Shown: positions 48,503 to 58,797 of the stretch, piece after piece
How positions within the stretch are numbered: the first letter of the stretch is position 1
Layout: every line of letters starts with the position of its first letter
Origin: Prevotella sp.
GTDB taxonomy: Bacteria; Bacteroidota; Bacteroidia; Bacteroidales; Bacteroidaceae
NCBI GenBank assembly: GCA_017651265.1
Contig: JAGCDO010000026.1
Span: 62,001 to 126,000 of the forward strand
Reading direction: 5' to 3'
DNA length: 64,000 nucleotides
Translations under genes and position numbers: made by a program
Notes under the pieces: model-generated
Told to the model about the DNA's origin: nothing
The model's database searches: none
What the model saw: the letters and a program-made list of their open reading frames with translations, nothing else

Positions 48503-49960
48503 TTACTCTTCTTCGGGTTCAGCAATGAGGTTCTTGAAGAAGTTCTTCAGCTTGCCGACCGTCTTCTTGCGGTTTTCTTTCTTCTTCTCTTCTTCCTCTG
48601 CCTTGCGAGCAGCCTCTGCAGCCTCTTCTTCCGCTCTACGAGCAGCTTCCTCAGCCTCTTCCTGTCTGCGTCTTTCCTCTTCGGCTTTCTGCTTCTCAGC
48701 CTCGGTCTGGATGACGCCAGGACCTAATTCGTTAGGCTTACGAGGCTCGCGCTCCTGATTAACAGGTGTGGCCTTGGTCTCCTTGAACAGGTCGCCATTG
48801 GCATCAACCTCATCGCCTGCGCAGTTCATGTCACCCTTGGCCAGCAGACCGAGAATGGTGTTCATCGTGCCGTTGTGGGCAGCGATCATCGGATCCTTGG
48901 CGCTAATGCTCTGTGTGACGAACTTGGCGATGCGGATCTTGTCGATATGGGTATGGTTGCGGAAGGCGGTCTCGATATTCTTCATGTTCGAACCACCACC
49001 TGTCAGGATGATACCTCCCAGCAGACGGTCGGCGTATTCTGACGGCACCTGATACCATACATTCTCGATAATCTCTTCAATACGTCCCTCTACGATGGAG
49101 ATAAACTCACGACTCTTTACGGAACGGTCGGCATCAATGCTCAGCGACATGTTGTTGTCGATCTCTCCATTGTCTGTCCAGGCACTGCCATATTTCAGTT
49201 TCATCTCCTCGGCTGTGCTCTCTTCCATCTGCAGGGAAGCAATATCCTTGGTGATATTGTTACTGCCCAGAGGAATCACAGCGAGATGACGGAGGATATT
49301 CTTGTAATAGACACTAACGGTGGTAGTATCAGCACCCAGATCAACAAGGGCGCAACCAGATCGTTTCTCAGCATCTGTCAGCACACTGTCGGCCAAGGCC
49401 AGCGGAGCGAGGTACATCTCAGCAATGGGTACACCAGCCAGATCGAAGCACTTATTCAGATTGCGGTAGAACATCTTGCGCCACAGGATATTGAGGAAGT
49501 TACCTTCCAGTCGGGCACACTGAATACCCACGGGATCCAACTGGTACTGGTTGTCCACCTTATACTCCTGGGTGGCTGCATCCAGAATCTCCTGATCCTG
49601 ATAGCTCATGTTACGGTTTGCATCCATCAACTCATTCACCATCTCTTGTGTGACGATGGTGTCGGCAGCAAGATTCTTGACGATGACGTTTTTGATGCTT
49701 CGTATCGACTGACCTCCGACACCAACATAGACCTGTGAGATGCTGGTCTTCAATGTCGCAGTCAGTCTTTTGACAATGCTGGAGATGCATTGTGCCGTCT
49801 TGTCAATGTTGTAAATCACTCCCTTGCGGATAAACGTGGAAGAGTCCTCTGTAACCACGGCGAGTACAGAAATGCTGCCGTCGAGGTTCTTCTTTCCCGC
49901 GATACCGGTCATCTTGGATGAACCGAGTTCAATTGCTACGATGAAATCCTTTGGTGCCAT
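48503..49960 (-). CDS. ftsA: cell division protein FtsA
   Basis: A 485-residue actin-like ATPase that tethers FtsZ to the membrane. IVAIELGSSKMTGIAG is the phosphate-1 motif, ALVDLGADTTTVSVYY the phosphate-2 region, and GGIILTGGGSNMKNIE the adenosine motif. The C-terminal amphipathic helix is present (VGKLKNFFKNLIAEP). Between core and helix is a long Glu/Ala/Arg-rich stretch (about 415-465, with EEERRRQEEAEEAARRAEE), probably a single alpha helix, much longer than in model species. It overlaps nothing but is only 3 bases from ftsQ. Confidence 0.97.
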   Translation of the reverse strand: MAPKDFIVAIELGSSKMTGIAGKKNLDGSISVLAVVTEDSSTFIRKGVIYNIDKTAQCISSIVKRLTATLKTSISQVYVGVGGQSIRSIKNVIVKNLAADTIVTQEMVNELMDANRNMSYQDQEILDAATQEYKVDNQYQLDPVGIQCARLEGNFLNILWRKMFYRNLNKCFDLAGVPIAEMYLAPLALADSVLTDAEKRSGCALVDLGADTTTVSVYYKNILRHLAVIPLGSNNITKDIASLQMEESTAEEMKLKYGSAWTDNGEIDNNMSLSIDADRSVKSREFISIVEGRIEEIIENVWYQVPSEYADRLLGGIILTGGGSNMKNIETAFRNHTHIDKIRIAKFVTQSISAKDPMIAAHNGTMNTILGLLAKGDMNCAGDEVDANGDLFKETKATPVNQEREPRKPNELGPGVIQTEAEKQKAEEERRRQEEAEEAARRAEEEAAEAARKAEEEEKKKENRKKTVGKLKNFFKNLIAEPEEE

Positions 49961-49963
49961 AAG

Positions 49964-50866
49964 CTATACTGTTTTTTTATTGTTGTCTTGTTTTATCGTG
50001 TCTTTTTTGATGGTTGCCGTAGAATCTTTCTTCTCTTCTGTCTTTGGTGCCGGTGGTGTATAGACCGGCATGGTCTTGACAGTTTTCTTGCAGATAATCT
50101 GGTTGTCGAATTCCAGACTGATATAATGGTATTTGTTCCAGCCTGCGGTATTCAGTCCGTATTGATAGAACTTCTCCAGACGCTCGAGTTTCTTGTTGAT
50201 GTAGTCGGTAATCAGTACCTTTCTGGTGGCATCATCCTTGGATTGCGGCAGGTAGCCGACGAAGATGATGTGTTCACCCACTCGTGGTACCAGTTCCACA
50301 CCGAGATCGGGCAGGATATTGATCTGCACAATCTGGTTCTTCCAGAATTCATTGGCCATGAGCACTTCCGTAAGAGGAGCCAGATAACTCTTTGCGAAGC
50401 CCTGATTGATATAGCCGGTAGCAATGATCAGGTCGCTGGTGTATTTCGAGTTGGGCATGATGCCTCCCTCGTCATCGAGATAATAGTTCTCGCCCTTGAC
50501 GTTCATGATGCGTACAACGGGCAGTCGCTGGGTGATCTGAATACATACATGACCGTTTTGTGTCTTGTAGCACTGCACGGTATTCACGAAGGAACTGGTT
50601 TTGAGCACATCCTCAATATCCCTCGGGTTGATGTTCTGCATGTGTTTCTCCAGCGGGTAGAGCTTGTTCTTTTCCAGTATTCGCTTGATCTCTTTCGCGC
50701 TGAGGAATCCGTTGGTGTTCTCGTCGGCAATATTGATGCTGACCTTGGTGCACAACTTGGCGGTCTCGTCCGGTTTGTTGAACGAGGTCATGGCGAGTAC
50801 CAGATAGACCGCTAAGGCCAGATCCAGTATCACAATGAGGGCCTTTTTCCAGTTGAAGTGCATCAT
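49964..50866 (-). CDS. ftsQ: cell division protein FtsQ
   Basis: A 300-residue bitopic inner-membrane protein of the divisome. One membrane helix at about 10-27 (ALIVILDLALAVYLVLAM), a POTRA-like segment (SAKEIKRILEKNKLYPLEKHMQNINPRDIEDVLKTS), then the FtsQ beta domain (VQCYKTQNGHVCIQITQRLPVVRIMNVKGENYYLDDEGG), and a Thr/Lys/Pro-rich tail. Sequence identity in this family is low; order between murC and ftsA settles it. The ATG at 50863 (second Met) could also start. Confidence 0.92.
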   Translation of the reverse strand: MMHFNWKKALIVILDLALAVYLVLAMTSFNKPDETAKLCTKVSINIADENTNGFLSAKEIKRILEKNKLYPLEKHMQNINPRDIEDVLKTSSFVNTVQCYKTQNGHVCIQITQRLPVVRIMNVKGENYYLDDEGGIMPNSKYTSDLIIATGYINQGFAKSYLAPLTEVLMANEFWKNQIVQINILPDLGVELVPRVGEHIIFVGYLPQSKDDATRKVLITDYINKKLERLEKFYQYGLNTAGWNKYHYISLEFDNQIICKKTVKTMPVYTPPAPKTEEKKDSTATIKKDTIKQDNNKKTV

Positions 50867-50871
50867 TTATA

Positions 50872-52254
50872 TCATTTATACCGTTTCTTCAGAATCTTTT
50901 CCATCTCAGGAACCAGGTTGTCAAGGTCTCCTGCACCCAGAACAATCAGTACTTCAAAGTCGTGTTCCTTCACGAAATCCAGTACATCGTCCTTGGCAAT
51001 CATCATCTTCTGTACCCCTTCCTTGAGGTTGTCGTAGATGAGCTTTGAGGTAACCCCGGGAATAGGCAGCTCGCGGGCAGGGTAGATCTCGGTGAGTACC
51101 ACCTCGTCGAGCAGACTCAAACTCTCGGCGAAGTCGAGGTAGAAGTCGTGGGTGCGTGAATAGAGGTGCGGCTGGAAGATGACGGTGATCTTTCTGTCCT
51201 TATACAGTTCCCTGATGCTCCGTGCACTCTGGTAGATCTCTTTGGGATGATGTGCGTAGTCGCTCAGGAATACGATCTTGTCGTTCTTCAGCTTGAAATC
51301 GAAGCGGCGATCAACACCACCGTACGTTTTCATTCCATATTTGATCTCTTCCGCCTGACAGCCGTTCAGCTGGGCCATGGCCATGGCGGCAATACCGTTC
51401 TCGATGTTGATGGGTACTGGCTGTCCCAGTGCTACATTCTTGATGTTCTCGATGGGAGAGATAAAGTCGAAAGTGATCTCTCCGTTTCCGATCCGGATGT
51501 TTTCTGCATGGAAATCACCATCCTCCAAAGCGTACTCATACACCTTCACTCCCTCCTGTACATCAGCTTTCATCTCCAGACCACGGTGGATAATCAGTGC
51601 GCCACCCGGCTGGATCAGTGTGGTGTAGTGGCGGAAGCTCTCCAGATAAGCCTCCTTGGTACCGTAGATATCGAGATGATCAGGATCAGTACTGGTGATC
51701 ACCGTCATCCACGGTCGCAACCAGTGGAAGCTGCGGTCGAACTCATCGGCCTCGATGACTACGAACTCGCTCTCCTTACTGAAGATATAGTTCGTTCCGT
51801 AGTTCTTGGAGATGCCTCCTAAGAAGGCATTACAGTCGATATGACTCTGGTGCAAGATATGGGCACACATGGTGGATGTGGTGGTCTTGCCATGCGTACC
51901 AGCCACACAGAGTCCTTTGTTCGAACGGGTGAGCATGCCCAGCACCTGTGCCCGCTTCTCCACATTAAAGCCGTTTTCACGGAAGAATACCAGTTCCTTG
52001 TGCTCTTGCGGGATGGCTGGCGTATATACCACGAGGGTGTGCTTAGGGTTCTTGCAGGTATGCGGAATCTCATCCACCAGTTCCTCATAGTGAATCAGCG
52101 CCCCTTCCTTCTCCATCTGTCTGGTAAGCGGCGATGGTGTCTTGTCGTAGCCGGCCACCACCAGTCCCATCCTCAGGAAGTAACGGGCGATGGCACTCAT
52201 ACCAATGCCACCGATACCTACGAAATATACTGCTTTTATATCTTTCTGTTCCAT
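50872..52254 (-). CDS. murC: UDP-N-acetylmuramate--L-alanine ligase
   Basis: A 460-residue cytoplasmic ligase that adds L-alanine to UDP-MurNAc with ATP. YFVGIGGIGMSAIARY is the N-terminal Rossmann motif, CVAGTHGKTTTSTMCAHIL the ATP-binding P-loop, VIEADEFDRSFHWLRP and DYAHHPKEI further Mur ligase motifs. The start at 52254 (MEQKDIKAVYF) is preferred to 52275, which would add MEQTKRN and resembles a duplication of the start. It ends 6 bases before ftsQ. Confidence 0.97.
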   Translation of the reverse strand: MEQKDIKAVYFVGIGGIGMSAIARYFLRMGLVVAGYDKTPSPLTRQMEKEGALIHYEELVDEIPHTCKNPKHTLVVYTPAIPQEHKELVFFRENGFNVEKRAQVLGMLTRSNKGLCVAGTHGKTTTSTMCAHILHQSHIDCNAFLGGISKNYGTNYIFSKESEFVVIEADEFDRSFHWLRPWMTVITSTDPDHLDIYGTKEAYLESFRHYTTLIQPGGALIIHRGLEMKADVQEGVKVYEYALEDGDFHAENIRIGNGEITFDFISPIENIKNVALGQPVPINIENGIAAMAMAQLNGCQAEEIKYGMKTYGGVDRRFDFKLKNDKIVFLSDYAHHPKEIYQSARSIRELYKDRKITVIFQPHLYSRTHDFYLDFAESLSLLDEVVLTEIYPARELPIPGVTSKLIYDNLKEGVQKMMIAKDDVLDFVKEHDFEVLIVLGAGDLDNLVPEMEKILKKRYK

Positions 52255-52290
52255 GTTTCTTTTTGTTTGTTCCAACCTTCTTAAGTAAGG

Positions 52291-53406
52291 TTATTGGTTT
52301 CTTTGTGCCAACCGGATCACCTCATCGGCAATGATGTCGGCCGAGTTGGGCAGGGCGAGCTTGAGGATGTTCTCGCGAAGGGATGATAGCTTCCCTTCGT
52401 CTTTTACCGTGGCGATGGCCAGTTCGATGACCTTCTCGGGGGCCTCGCTGTCCTTGACATACAAGGCTGCATCCTTGTTTACCAGCGCCATGGCGTTCTT
52501 GGTCTGATGGTCCTCTGCCACATTCGGCGAAGGAACAAGGATGACGGGTGTTCCCAGAAGACAGAACTCAGAGATACTTCCTGCGCCTGCACGACTGATG
52601 ACCAAGTCGGCAGCCTTGTAGGCTGCGCCCATGTCGGTAATGAAGTCCATCACCTTCAGCATCGGCAGCTCATGATGCTCCTTCAACTTCTCCAGGATAC
52701 TCTCGTGGTAGTACTTACCGGTCTGCCAGATTACCTGCACACCGCTGTTCTCTATCTCATCCAGGTGTTGCAGCACACTCTCGTTCACGGTGCGGGCTCC
52801 CAAGGAACCGCCCACGATGAGGATGGTTTTCTTCTCAGGATCCAGTCCGAATTGCTTGATGGCTTCCTCACGACTGATGGTTGTCTCCAGTAACGACTGA
52901 CGTACGGGGTTTCCTGTCATGATGATCTTCTCTGCAGGGAAGAAGCGATCCATATTCTCGTAGGCCACGCAGATCTTCTCTGCCTTCTTGGCCAACAGTT
53001 TGTTGGTGACACCTGCATAGGAGTTCTGTTCCTGTATCAGACAGGGGATTCCCATGGCGGCGCACTTGTTCAGTGTAGGTCCGCTGGCGTAACCGCCCAC
53101 ACCCACAGCAGCCATCGGACGGAAGTCCTTGATGATGCTGCGCGCCATGCGCTGACTTTTCCATATCTTGTAGAGTACCTTCACGTTCTTCAGCAGGTTC
53201 TTCCTGTCGAAGCCGCAAATAGGCAATCCTTTGATTTCATATCCGGCAGCGGGAACACGCTGCATCTCCATGCGGTCTTCTGCACCCACGAACAGGATCT
53301 TTGCTTCCGGATTCTTGTTCTTGATGGCATTGGCAATGGATATAGCAGGGAAGATATGTCCTCCTGTGCCACCTCCACTGATGATAATCCTCAATTCCTT
53401 TTCCAT
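52291..53406 (-). CDS. murG: undecaprenyl-PP-MurNAc-pentapeptide-UDPGlcNAc GlcNAc transferase
   Basis: A 371-residue peripheral membrane glycosyltransferase (GT28) that turns lipid I into lipid II. IISGGGTGGHIFPAISIANAI is the first glycine-rich loop, VGVGGYASGPTLNKCAAMGIPCLIQEQNSYAGVTNK the acceptor-site region, ILIVGGSLGARTVNE the second loop, and VISRAGAGSISEFCLLGTPVILVPSPNVAEDHQTKNA the UDP-GlcNAc site. Length is typical. Between ftsW and murC in the standard order. Confidence 0.98.
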   Translation of the reverse strand: MEKELRIIISGGGTGGHIFPAISIANAIKNKNPEAKILFVGAEDRMEMQRVPAAGYEIKGLPICGFDRKNLLKNVKVLYKIWKSQRMARSIIKDFRPMAAVGVGGYASGPTLNKCAAMGIPCLIQEQNSYAGVTNKLLAKKAEKICVAYENMDRFFPAEKIIMTGNPVRQSLLETTISREEAIKQFGLDPEKKTILIVGGSLGARTVNESVLQHLDEIENSGVQVIWQTGKYYHESILEKLKEHHELPMLKVMDFITDMGAAYKAADLVISRAGAGSISEFCLLGTPVILVPSPNVAEDHQTKNAMALVNKDAALYVKDSEAPEKVIELAIATVKDEGKLSSLRENILKLALPNSADIIADEVIRLAQRNQ

Positions 53407-53440
53407 GTCTTTGTTGTTTAGGTGATCCTTATATGATGAC

Positions 53441-54712
53441 TCATGCCGCTTTGGCCATTGTTCTCTTTTCTGTTGCCTCGTCTTTCCGCTTGGCTGTGTA
53501 ACTGACGCTCAGGATGATTCCCACATAGACACAGTTCACAATCGTGGATGTTCCACCCTTACTGATGAGCGGCAGCGGCTGTCCAGTAACAGGTGCCAGT
53601 CCTACGGCCACGGCCATATTGAACATGGCCTGCGTTACCAGCAGCAGGGCGATACCCATGATCAGCAGTGCGGGGAACGCGTTGGCACAACGGTTAGCGA
53701 TGGAAGCCGTGCGGAACAACAGGATGATATATAACAGACAGACTACAGCTGCCCCCACGATACCCATCTCTTCGATGATGATGGCGTAGATGAAGTCGGA
53801 GAAAGCCTGCGAGAGGAAGTCACGCTCCACAGAGTTACCCGGGCCTTTACCCACGATGTTCGAGGAGGCGATGGCAATCTTCGCATGACTCTTCTGTGCG
53901 TCCTTGTCGAGGTCAACCTCTTCGGGTGAGAGTTCCGTATGGTCCATGAAATCGACGATTCTCGCCTTCCAGGTGTCGGCACGGTGGAAGATCTTGGCCA
54001 TGAAGCCAGGTGCTTCCTTCTTCTCCACCACCTGCTCGGTCATGTTCATCTTCTCACTGTCGGTCGGCTCTTTCGCATCGTTACCCACCAGCATGATCAT
54101 GGCAAACCCTGTTGCTGCCAACAAGGCCAGCACACCCATGAGTCGTCCCAACTGCACCTTTGGAACCCGTCCAATAAACATCATGATGATCACCGTCAGG
54201 AACAAGAGTGCTGCTGTAGAGAGGTTCTCCATGGCGATGAGGAAGATAATGGGCAGTGATACAAACAGAATATATTTGAACGCACGACGGTCGGCCCCGT
54301 CAATGGTCTGCATGGCACTTAGAATTTGTGCCTCTGCGAGGATGACAGCACCTTTCGCTATCTCTGAGGGCTGGAACTGAATGCCGAACAAGCCAATCCA
54401 TCGCTGGGCGCCGTTGGTTGACTGTCCTACAATCAGTACGGCAATGAGCATAACCAGCGAGATGACCAGGGCGAAGGGGGTGACGATCTTGAAGTACTTA
54501 CACTTGATATTCATCGTCACGATCATGAATCCCACGCCGAAGAACAGCAGGATGGTATGGTAGAGCACCGGATTCCAGTAGTTACCTGCCTTGTAGGTCA
54601 GCGAGCTGGAGGCACTATATACCTCAAGCACACTGACGATGCACAGCAGGAAGAACACCATCCAGATGATGCCATCGCCCTTGATTTTCAGTCGGCTCAG
54701 TTTATTGAACAT
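53441..54712 (-). CDS. ftsW: lipid II polymerase FtsW (SEDS family)
   Basis: A 423-residue inner-membrane glycosyltransferase of the SEDS family that polymerises septal peptidoglycan with FtsI. About ten hydrophobic segments. QRWIGLFGIQFQPSEIAKGAVIL is the central SEDS motif, and LPLISKGGTSTIVNCVYVGIILS the C-terminal motif. The large extracytoplasmic loop (about 215-300) carries an extra charged stretch (NDAKEPTDSEKMNMTEQVVEKKEAPGF, in part) longer than in E. coli. It ends with a basic tail, KRKDEATEKRTM. Confidence 0.96.
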   Translation of the reverse strand: MFNKLSRLKIKGDGIIWMVFFLLCIVSVLEVYSASSSLTYKAGNYWNPVLYHTILLFFGVGFMIVTMNIKCKYFKIVTPFALVISLVMLIAVLIVGQSTNGAQRWIGLFGIQFQPSEIAKGAVILAEAQILSAMQTIDGADRRAFKYILFVSLPIIFLIAMENLSTAALLFLTVIIMMFIGRVPKVQLGRLMGVLALLAATGFAMIMLVGNDAKEPTDSEKMNMTEQVVEKKEAPGFMAKIFHRADTWKARIVDFMDHTELSPEEVDLDKDAQKSHAKIAIASSNIVGKGPGNSVERDFLSQAFSDFIYAIIIEEMGIVGAAVVCLLYIILLFRTASIANRCANAFPALLIMGIALLLVTQAMFNMAVAVGLAPVTGQPLPLISKGGTSTIVNCVYVGIILSVSYTAKRKDEATEKRTMAKAA

Positions 54713-54726
54713 ATACTACTATTATA

Positions 54727-56058
54727 TTATAGGTTTCGTGCGAGCGTCTTGAACTGCTCACCACGATCCTCCATATTCTTGAAAAGGTCGAACGAGGCGC
54801 AGCACGGACTGAGCAGTACGGTCATGCCCGGCTCTGCCATCTCGTAACAGGCCTCTATACACTCTTTCATAGAGTGGGTGTCGCGTACAGGAATGCCCAT
54901 TTCATCGAAGTTTTCGTGCAACTTGGTGTTGTCGGCACCAAGATAAACCAGTCCTGCACATTTCTTTTTCACCAGTTCCTTGATCGGGGTATAGTCATTA
55001 CCCTTGTCCTTACCGCCGATGATCAGGATGGTGGGGGTCTTCATGCTCTCCAGTGCATACCAGCATGCATCAACGTTGGTAGCCTTGGAGTCGTTGATAT
55101 ATTGCACACCACCCACGGTGCACACCTTCTCCAGTCTGTGCTCCACGCCGGGGAAGTCGCTAAGACTCTTGCGGATTACCTCTTTCTTGATGCCTGCCAC
55201 ATCGGAAGCGATACCTGCAGCCAGTGAGTTGTAGATATTGTGCTTACCTGTCAGCGAGAGGGCTTCCTGTTCCATGTTGAACGGGGTAGGGACCTCGATG
55301 GTATATTGTCCTTCCTCGATGTAACCGATACTGCCTTTCTCCTTCAGTTCAGAGAAGGGAAGCTGCAGCGCCTTGATATCATATTTCTCCAACTCGCGCT
55401 TGATGATGGGGTCATCATTCCAATAGATGAACGCATCATCCTTGGTTTGGTTCTGGATAATCCTCATCTTCGAGTCCACATAGTTCTGCATGTTGTTCTG
55501 GTAGCGGTCCAGATGGTCGGGCGTGATATTCAGCAACACAGCCACGTTGGCACGGAAGTCGTACATGTTATCCAGCTGGAACGAGCTCAGTTCAATGATA
55601 TAGTATTCATGCGGATCCTCTGCCACCTGCAGTGCCAGACTGTTTCCGATGTTTCCAGCCAGTCCTGCATCATAGCCTGCCTCCTTGAAGATATGATAGA
55701 TCAGCGAGGTAGTGGTGGTCTTACCGTTACTACCTGTGATACAGATCATCTTCGCGTCGGTATATCTGCCTGCGAACTCAATCTCACTGATGATGTGGAT
55801 GCCCTTGGCGATGATCTTCTGGATCATAGGGGCTTCATCAGGGATGCCCGGACTCTTGATCACCTCATCTGCATCCAGGATCTTCTCTTCTGTATGGTGT
55901 CCTTCTTCCCACTCAATCTGGTGGCCGTCCAGCAATTTCTTATATTTGTCCTTAATCGATCCCATGTCTGATACAAAGACACGGAATCCTTCTTTCTTGG
56001 CGAGAACGGCGGCACCTGCTCCGCTCTCTGCGGCTCCTAATACGACAATCTTTTTCAT
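54727..56058 (-). CDS. murD: UDP-N-acetylmuramoylalanine--D-glutamate ligase
   Basis: A 443-residue cytoplasmic ligase adding D-glutamate. KKIVVLGAAESGAGAAVLAKK is the N-terminal UDP-binding region, CITGSNGKTTTTSLIYHI the P-loop, IIELSSFQLDNM and NITPDHLDRY catalytic-site motifs, and NDSKATNVDACWYALESM the C-terminal domain motif. Fourteen bases separate it from ftsW and six from mraY. Confidence 0.97.
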   Translation of the reverse strand: MKKIVVLGAAESGAGAAVLAKKEGFRVFVSDMGSIKDKYKKLLDGHQIEWEEGHHTEEKILDADEVIKSPGIPDEAPMIQKIIAKGIHIISEIEFAGRYTDAKMICITGSNGKTTTTSLIYHIFKEAGYDAGLAGNIGNSLALQVAEDPHEYYIIELSSFQLDNMYDFRANVAVLLNITPDHLDRYQNNMQNYVDSKMRIIQNQTKDDAFIYWNDDPIIKRELEKYDIKALQLPFSELKEKGSIGYIEEGQYTIEVPTPFNMEQEALSLTGKHNIYNSLAAGIASDVAGIKKEVIRKSLSDFPGVEHRLEKVCTVGGVQYINDSKATNVDACWYALESMKTPTILIIGGKDKGNDYTPIKELVKKKCAGLVYLGADNTKLHENFDEMGIPVRDTHSMKECIEACYEMAEPGMTVLLSPCCASFDLFKNMEDRGEQFKTLARNL

Positions 56059-56064
56059 TCTTCT

Positions 56065-57333
56065 TTATCTGATTTTCAAGGTGATGATGGTGAGTGCTGC
56101 CAGGATGATGGACACAATCCAGAACCTGACAGTGATCTTCGACTCATGGAACTGGCGCTGCGGCCAATTCTTGAAGATATACCGGCTGGTGGGATCCAGC
56201 TGTGAGTCGAGCTTACGGAAATTGTCGTGAATCGGTGTGGCTCTGAACACACGTACACGCTGTCCTTTTCGCTTGTAGATCTTAAACACCTGAGTTTGTA
56301 TGATGACGCTGAGGCTCTCCACGAAGAAGATGCCGCAGAGGATCAGCAATAACAGTTCCTTGTGGATGATCACGGCGCCCACACCAATGATACCGCCAAT
56401 GGTGAGCGATCCTGTATCACCCATGAATACCTGAGCCGGGAAGGCGTTATACCAGAGGAATCCGATCATGGCACCGATGAAGGCGCAGAGGAAGATCACC
56501 AGTTCCTGTGAACCTGGAATGAACATGATGTTGAAGTAGGCTGCATACTCGATATGACTGCTCACATACGCTAGTATGCCTAACGCCACACCGATGATAG
56601 CCGATGTACCTGAGCACATACCATCCATACCGTCGTTGAGGTTTGCCCCGTTGGAGACAGCTGTTACCACGAGAATGGTCATGATCACGAAAAGAATCCA
56701 TCCTGCTGCACGGGCGTTCTCCCCGCAGAAAGATGTGATCTTCGAGTAGTCGAGGTCGTGGTTCTTCACAAACGGAATGGTGGTCTTGAGCGATTTCACC
56801 GTTTCCGACTTATGTATCACCGTTTCCTGACCTTGTCTTACGGTGGTGAGGTTCTCGTTGATCTTTGCGTCAGGACTCAACCAGAGGGTAAGACCCACGA
56901 TGAGTCCGATACTCACCTGACCAACAATCTTATACTTTCCTTTCAGTCCGTCCTTGTTCTTACGGAAGATCTTGATATAGTCATCGAGGAATCCCAAGAA
57001 TCCCAGCCAAACAGTGGTAATGATCATCAGGATAAGGTAGATATTCCTCATTCGTCCTAACAGGATCACGGGCACGAGAATACTCACGATGATGATGATG
57101 CCACCCATGGTGGGAACACCTTTCTTCTTCTCGCCAAACGGGTCGATACTGGGATCGCGCGACGTTTCAGCGATGTTCCTGCGTTTCATGTACTTGATGA
57201 AATGCTCTCCGAACCAGGCAGAGATAATCAGCGCCAGAATCAGGGTAAGTAAGGCGCGGAAAGAGATATACGACCAGAGGTGCGACCCGGGTATATCGAA
57301 TTTCTCCAAGAATCTGAACAGATAGTATAGCAT
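56065..57333 (-). CDS. mraY: phospho-N-acetylmuramoyl-pentapeptide transferase
   Basis: A 422-residue integral membrane enzyme (about ten helices) that makes lipid I from UDP-MurNAc-pentapeptide and undecaprenyl phosphate. GVPTMGGIIII and FLGFLDDYIKIFRKNKDGLKGKYK hold the Asp-Asp motif, NGANLNDGMDGMCSG the second Asp motif, and GDTGSLTIGGIIG, with RATPIHDNFRKL the late His motif. It is about 60 residues longer than E. coli MraY; the extra part is a loop (about 160-210, LSPDAKINENLTTV onward) shared by Bacteroidetes as far as I recall. Confidence 0.97.
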   Translation of the reverse strand: MLYYLFRFLEKFDIPGSHLWSYISFRALLTLILALIISAWFGEHFIKYMKRRNIAETSRDPSIDPFGEKKKGVPTMGGIIIIVSILVPVILLGRMRNIYLILMIITTVWLGFLGFLDDYIKIFRKNKDGLKGKYKIVGQVSIGLIVGLTLWLSPDAKINENLTTVRQGQETVIHKSETVKSLKTTIPFVKNHDLDYSKITSFCGENARAAGWILFVIMTILVVTAVSNGANLNDGMDGMCSGTSAIIGVALGILAYVSSHIEYAAYFNIMFIPGSQELVIFLCAFIGAMIGFLWYNAFPAQVFMGDTGSLTIGGIIGVGAVIIHKELLLLILCGIFFVESLSVIIQTQVFKIYKRKGQRVRVFRATPIHDNFRKLDSQLDPTSRYIFKNWPQRQFHESKITVRFWIVSIILAALTIITLKIR

Positions 57334-57344
57334 GGTATTTCGTT

Positions 57345-58796
57345 TTACGAATTAAAAATCTCCCTCAGCACCTCTTTGTCATCGAAGTGGTGCTTCACTC
57401 CCTTGATTTCCTGATAGTCCTCATGTCCCTTGCCGGCTACGAGGATTACATCGCCTTTCTTGGCCATCATACATGCCGTGCGGATGGCTTCCCGACGGTC
57501 AACGATGCTGATCACCTTCTTCATCTGCTGCTTGTCAAGACCAGCCAGCATATCGTTGATGATGTCCTGTGGCTCTTCAAAGCGGGGATTGTCGGAAGTG
57601 ATGATCACCTTGTCGCTCTGCTTGACGGCCTCCTGTGCCATCAATGGGCGCTTTCCCTTATCACGGTTTCCGCCTGCTCCGCATACTGTAATCACCTGTC
57701 CTTTACCGTTCAGCACCTCGTGAATGGCCTTGAGCACATTCTCCAGTGCATCAGGAGTGTGGGCATAGTCAACAATGGCGGTGAATCCCTCTGGTGAGTG
57801 GATGGGATCAAGACGACCGTTCACGCTCTTCAGCGTGCTCATCACCACCAGAACCTTTTCTGGATCCTGTCCTAACATGATGGCTGCGCCATAGACGGCC
57901 AGCAGGTTACTTACGTTGAACTTCCCGATGAACTGTACACCTACCTCACGACCGTCGATCTCGAGGTACATTCCCTCGAAGTGACACTCCAGGATGCGTG
58001 CTTTGAAGTCGGCTGCAGCACGAGTAGAATAGGTCTTCACCGTTGCCTTACAGTTCTGCACCATCACCATACCGTTCTTATCATCGGCATTGATGATGGC
58101 AAAGGCACTCTTCGGCAGATTGTCGAAGAACATCTTCTTGGCATTGCGGTAGTTCTCCACAGTCTTGTGGTAGTCCATATGATCGCGTGTCAGGTTCGTG
58201 AAGATACCTCCTGCGAACTTCAGTCCACCTATACGCTTCTGGTGGATGGCATGACTGGAGCATTCCATGAACGCATATTCGCATCCTGCCTCCACCATCT
58301 TGGCCAGCAAGGCATTCAGCTCGATGGGGTCGGGGGTGGTATGACTGGCCGGTATCTCCTCTCCTTCGATATAGTTGCACACCGTGGAGAGCAGTCCGCA
58401 GCGATAACCCAACTGACGGAACATATTATATAATAAGGTGGCGATGGTGGTCTTGCCGTTTGTTCCCGTCACTCCCACCAGCTTCAGCTGAGCTGAGGGG
58501 TTACCGTAGAATAACGTGGCTACCTTACCCACGGCATCTTCCGTGGACTCCACCTGGATATAAGTCACATTTGCTTTTGTCTCTGCAGGGATTTCCTCAC
58601 AGAGGATGGCGTTGGCACCCTGTTCAAGTGCTTTGCCGATGAAGGTATGACCGTCGACCTGTGTACCTCGCATGGCCACGAACAGATGACCCTCGCGGAT
58701 CTTCCTGCTGTCGATGTTCACACCGGTTATGTCGATGTCTGTATCACCCTTGATGCAGACAGGCTTGATATTCTTCAGTAACTGGTTCAGTATCAT
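57345..58796 (-). CDS. murE: UDP-MurNAc-L-Ala-D-Glu--meso-diaminopimelate ligase
   Basis: A 483-residue ligase adding the third stem-peptide residue. [19 protein letters not shown] is the P-loop, [16 protein letters not shown] and TRDHMDYH catalytic motifs. The substrate motif is [12 protein letters not shown] marks enzymes that use meso-diaminopimelate rather than lysine, so the cell wall is of the m-DAP type. One base separates its start from the ftsI stop. Confidence 0.97.
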   Translation of the reverse strand: MILNQLLKNIKPVCIKGDTDIDITGVNIDSRKIREGHLFVAMRGTQVDGHTFIGKALEQGANAILCEEIPAETKANVTYIQVESTEDAVGKVATLFYGNPSAQLKLVGVTGTNGKTTIATLLYNMFRQLGYRCGLLSTVCNYIEGEEIPASHTTPDPIELNALLAKMVEAGCEYAFMECSSHAIHQKRIGGLKFAGGIFTNLTRDHMDYHKTVENYRNAKKMFFDNLPKSAFAIINADDKNGMVMVQNCKATVKTYSTRAAADFKARILECHFEGMYLEIDGREVGVQFIGKFNVSNLLAVYGAAIMLGQDPEKVLVVMSTLKSVNGRLDPIHSPEGFTAIVDYAHTPDALENVLKAIHEVLNGKGQVITVCGAGGNRDKGKRPLMAQEAVKQSDKVIITSDNPRFEEPQDIINDMLAGLDKQQMKKVISIVDRREAIRTACMMAKKGDVILVAGKGHEDYQEIKGVKHHFDDKEVLREIFNS

Positions 58797-58797
58797 A

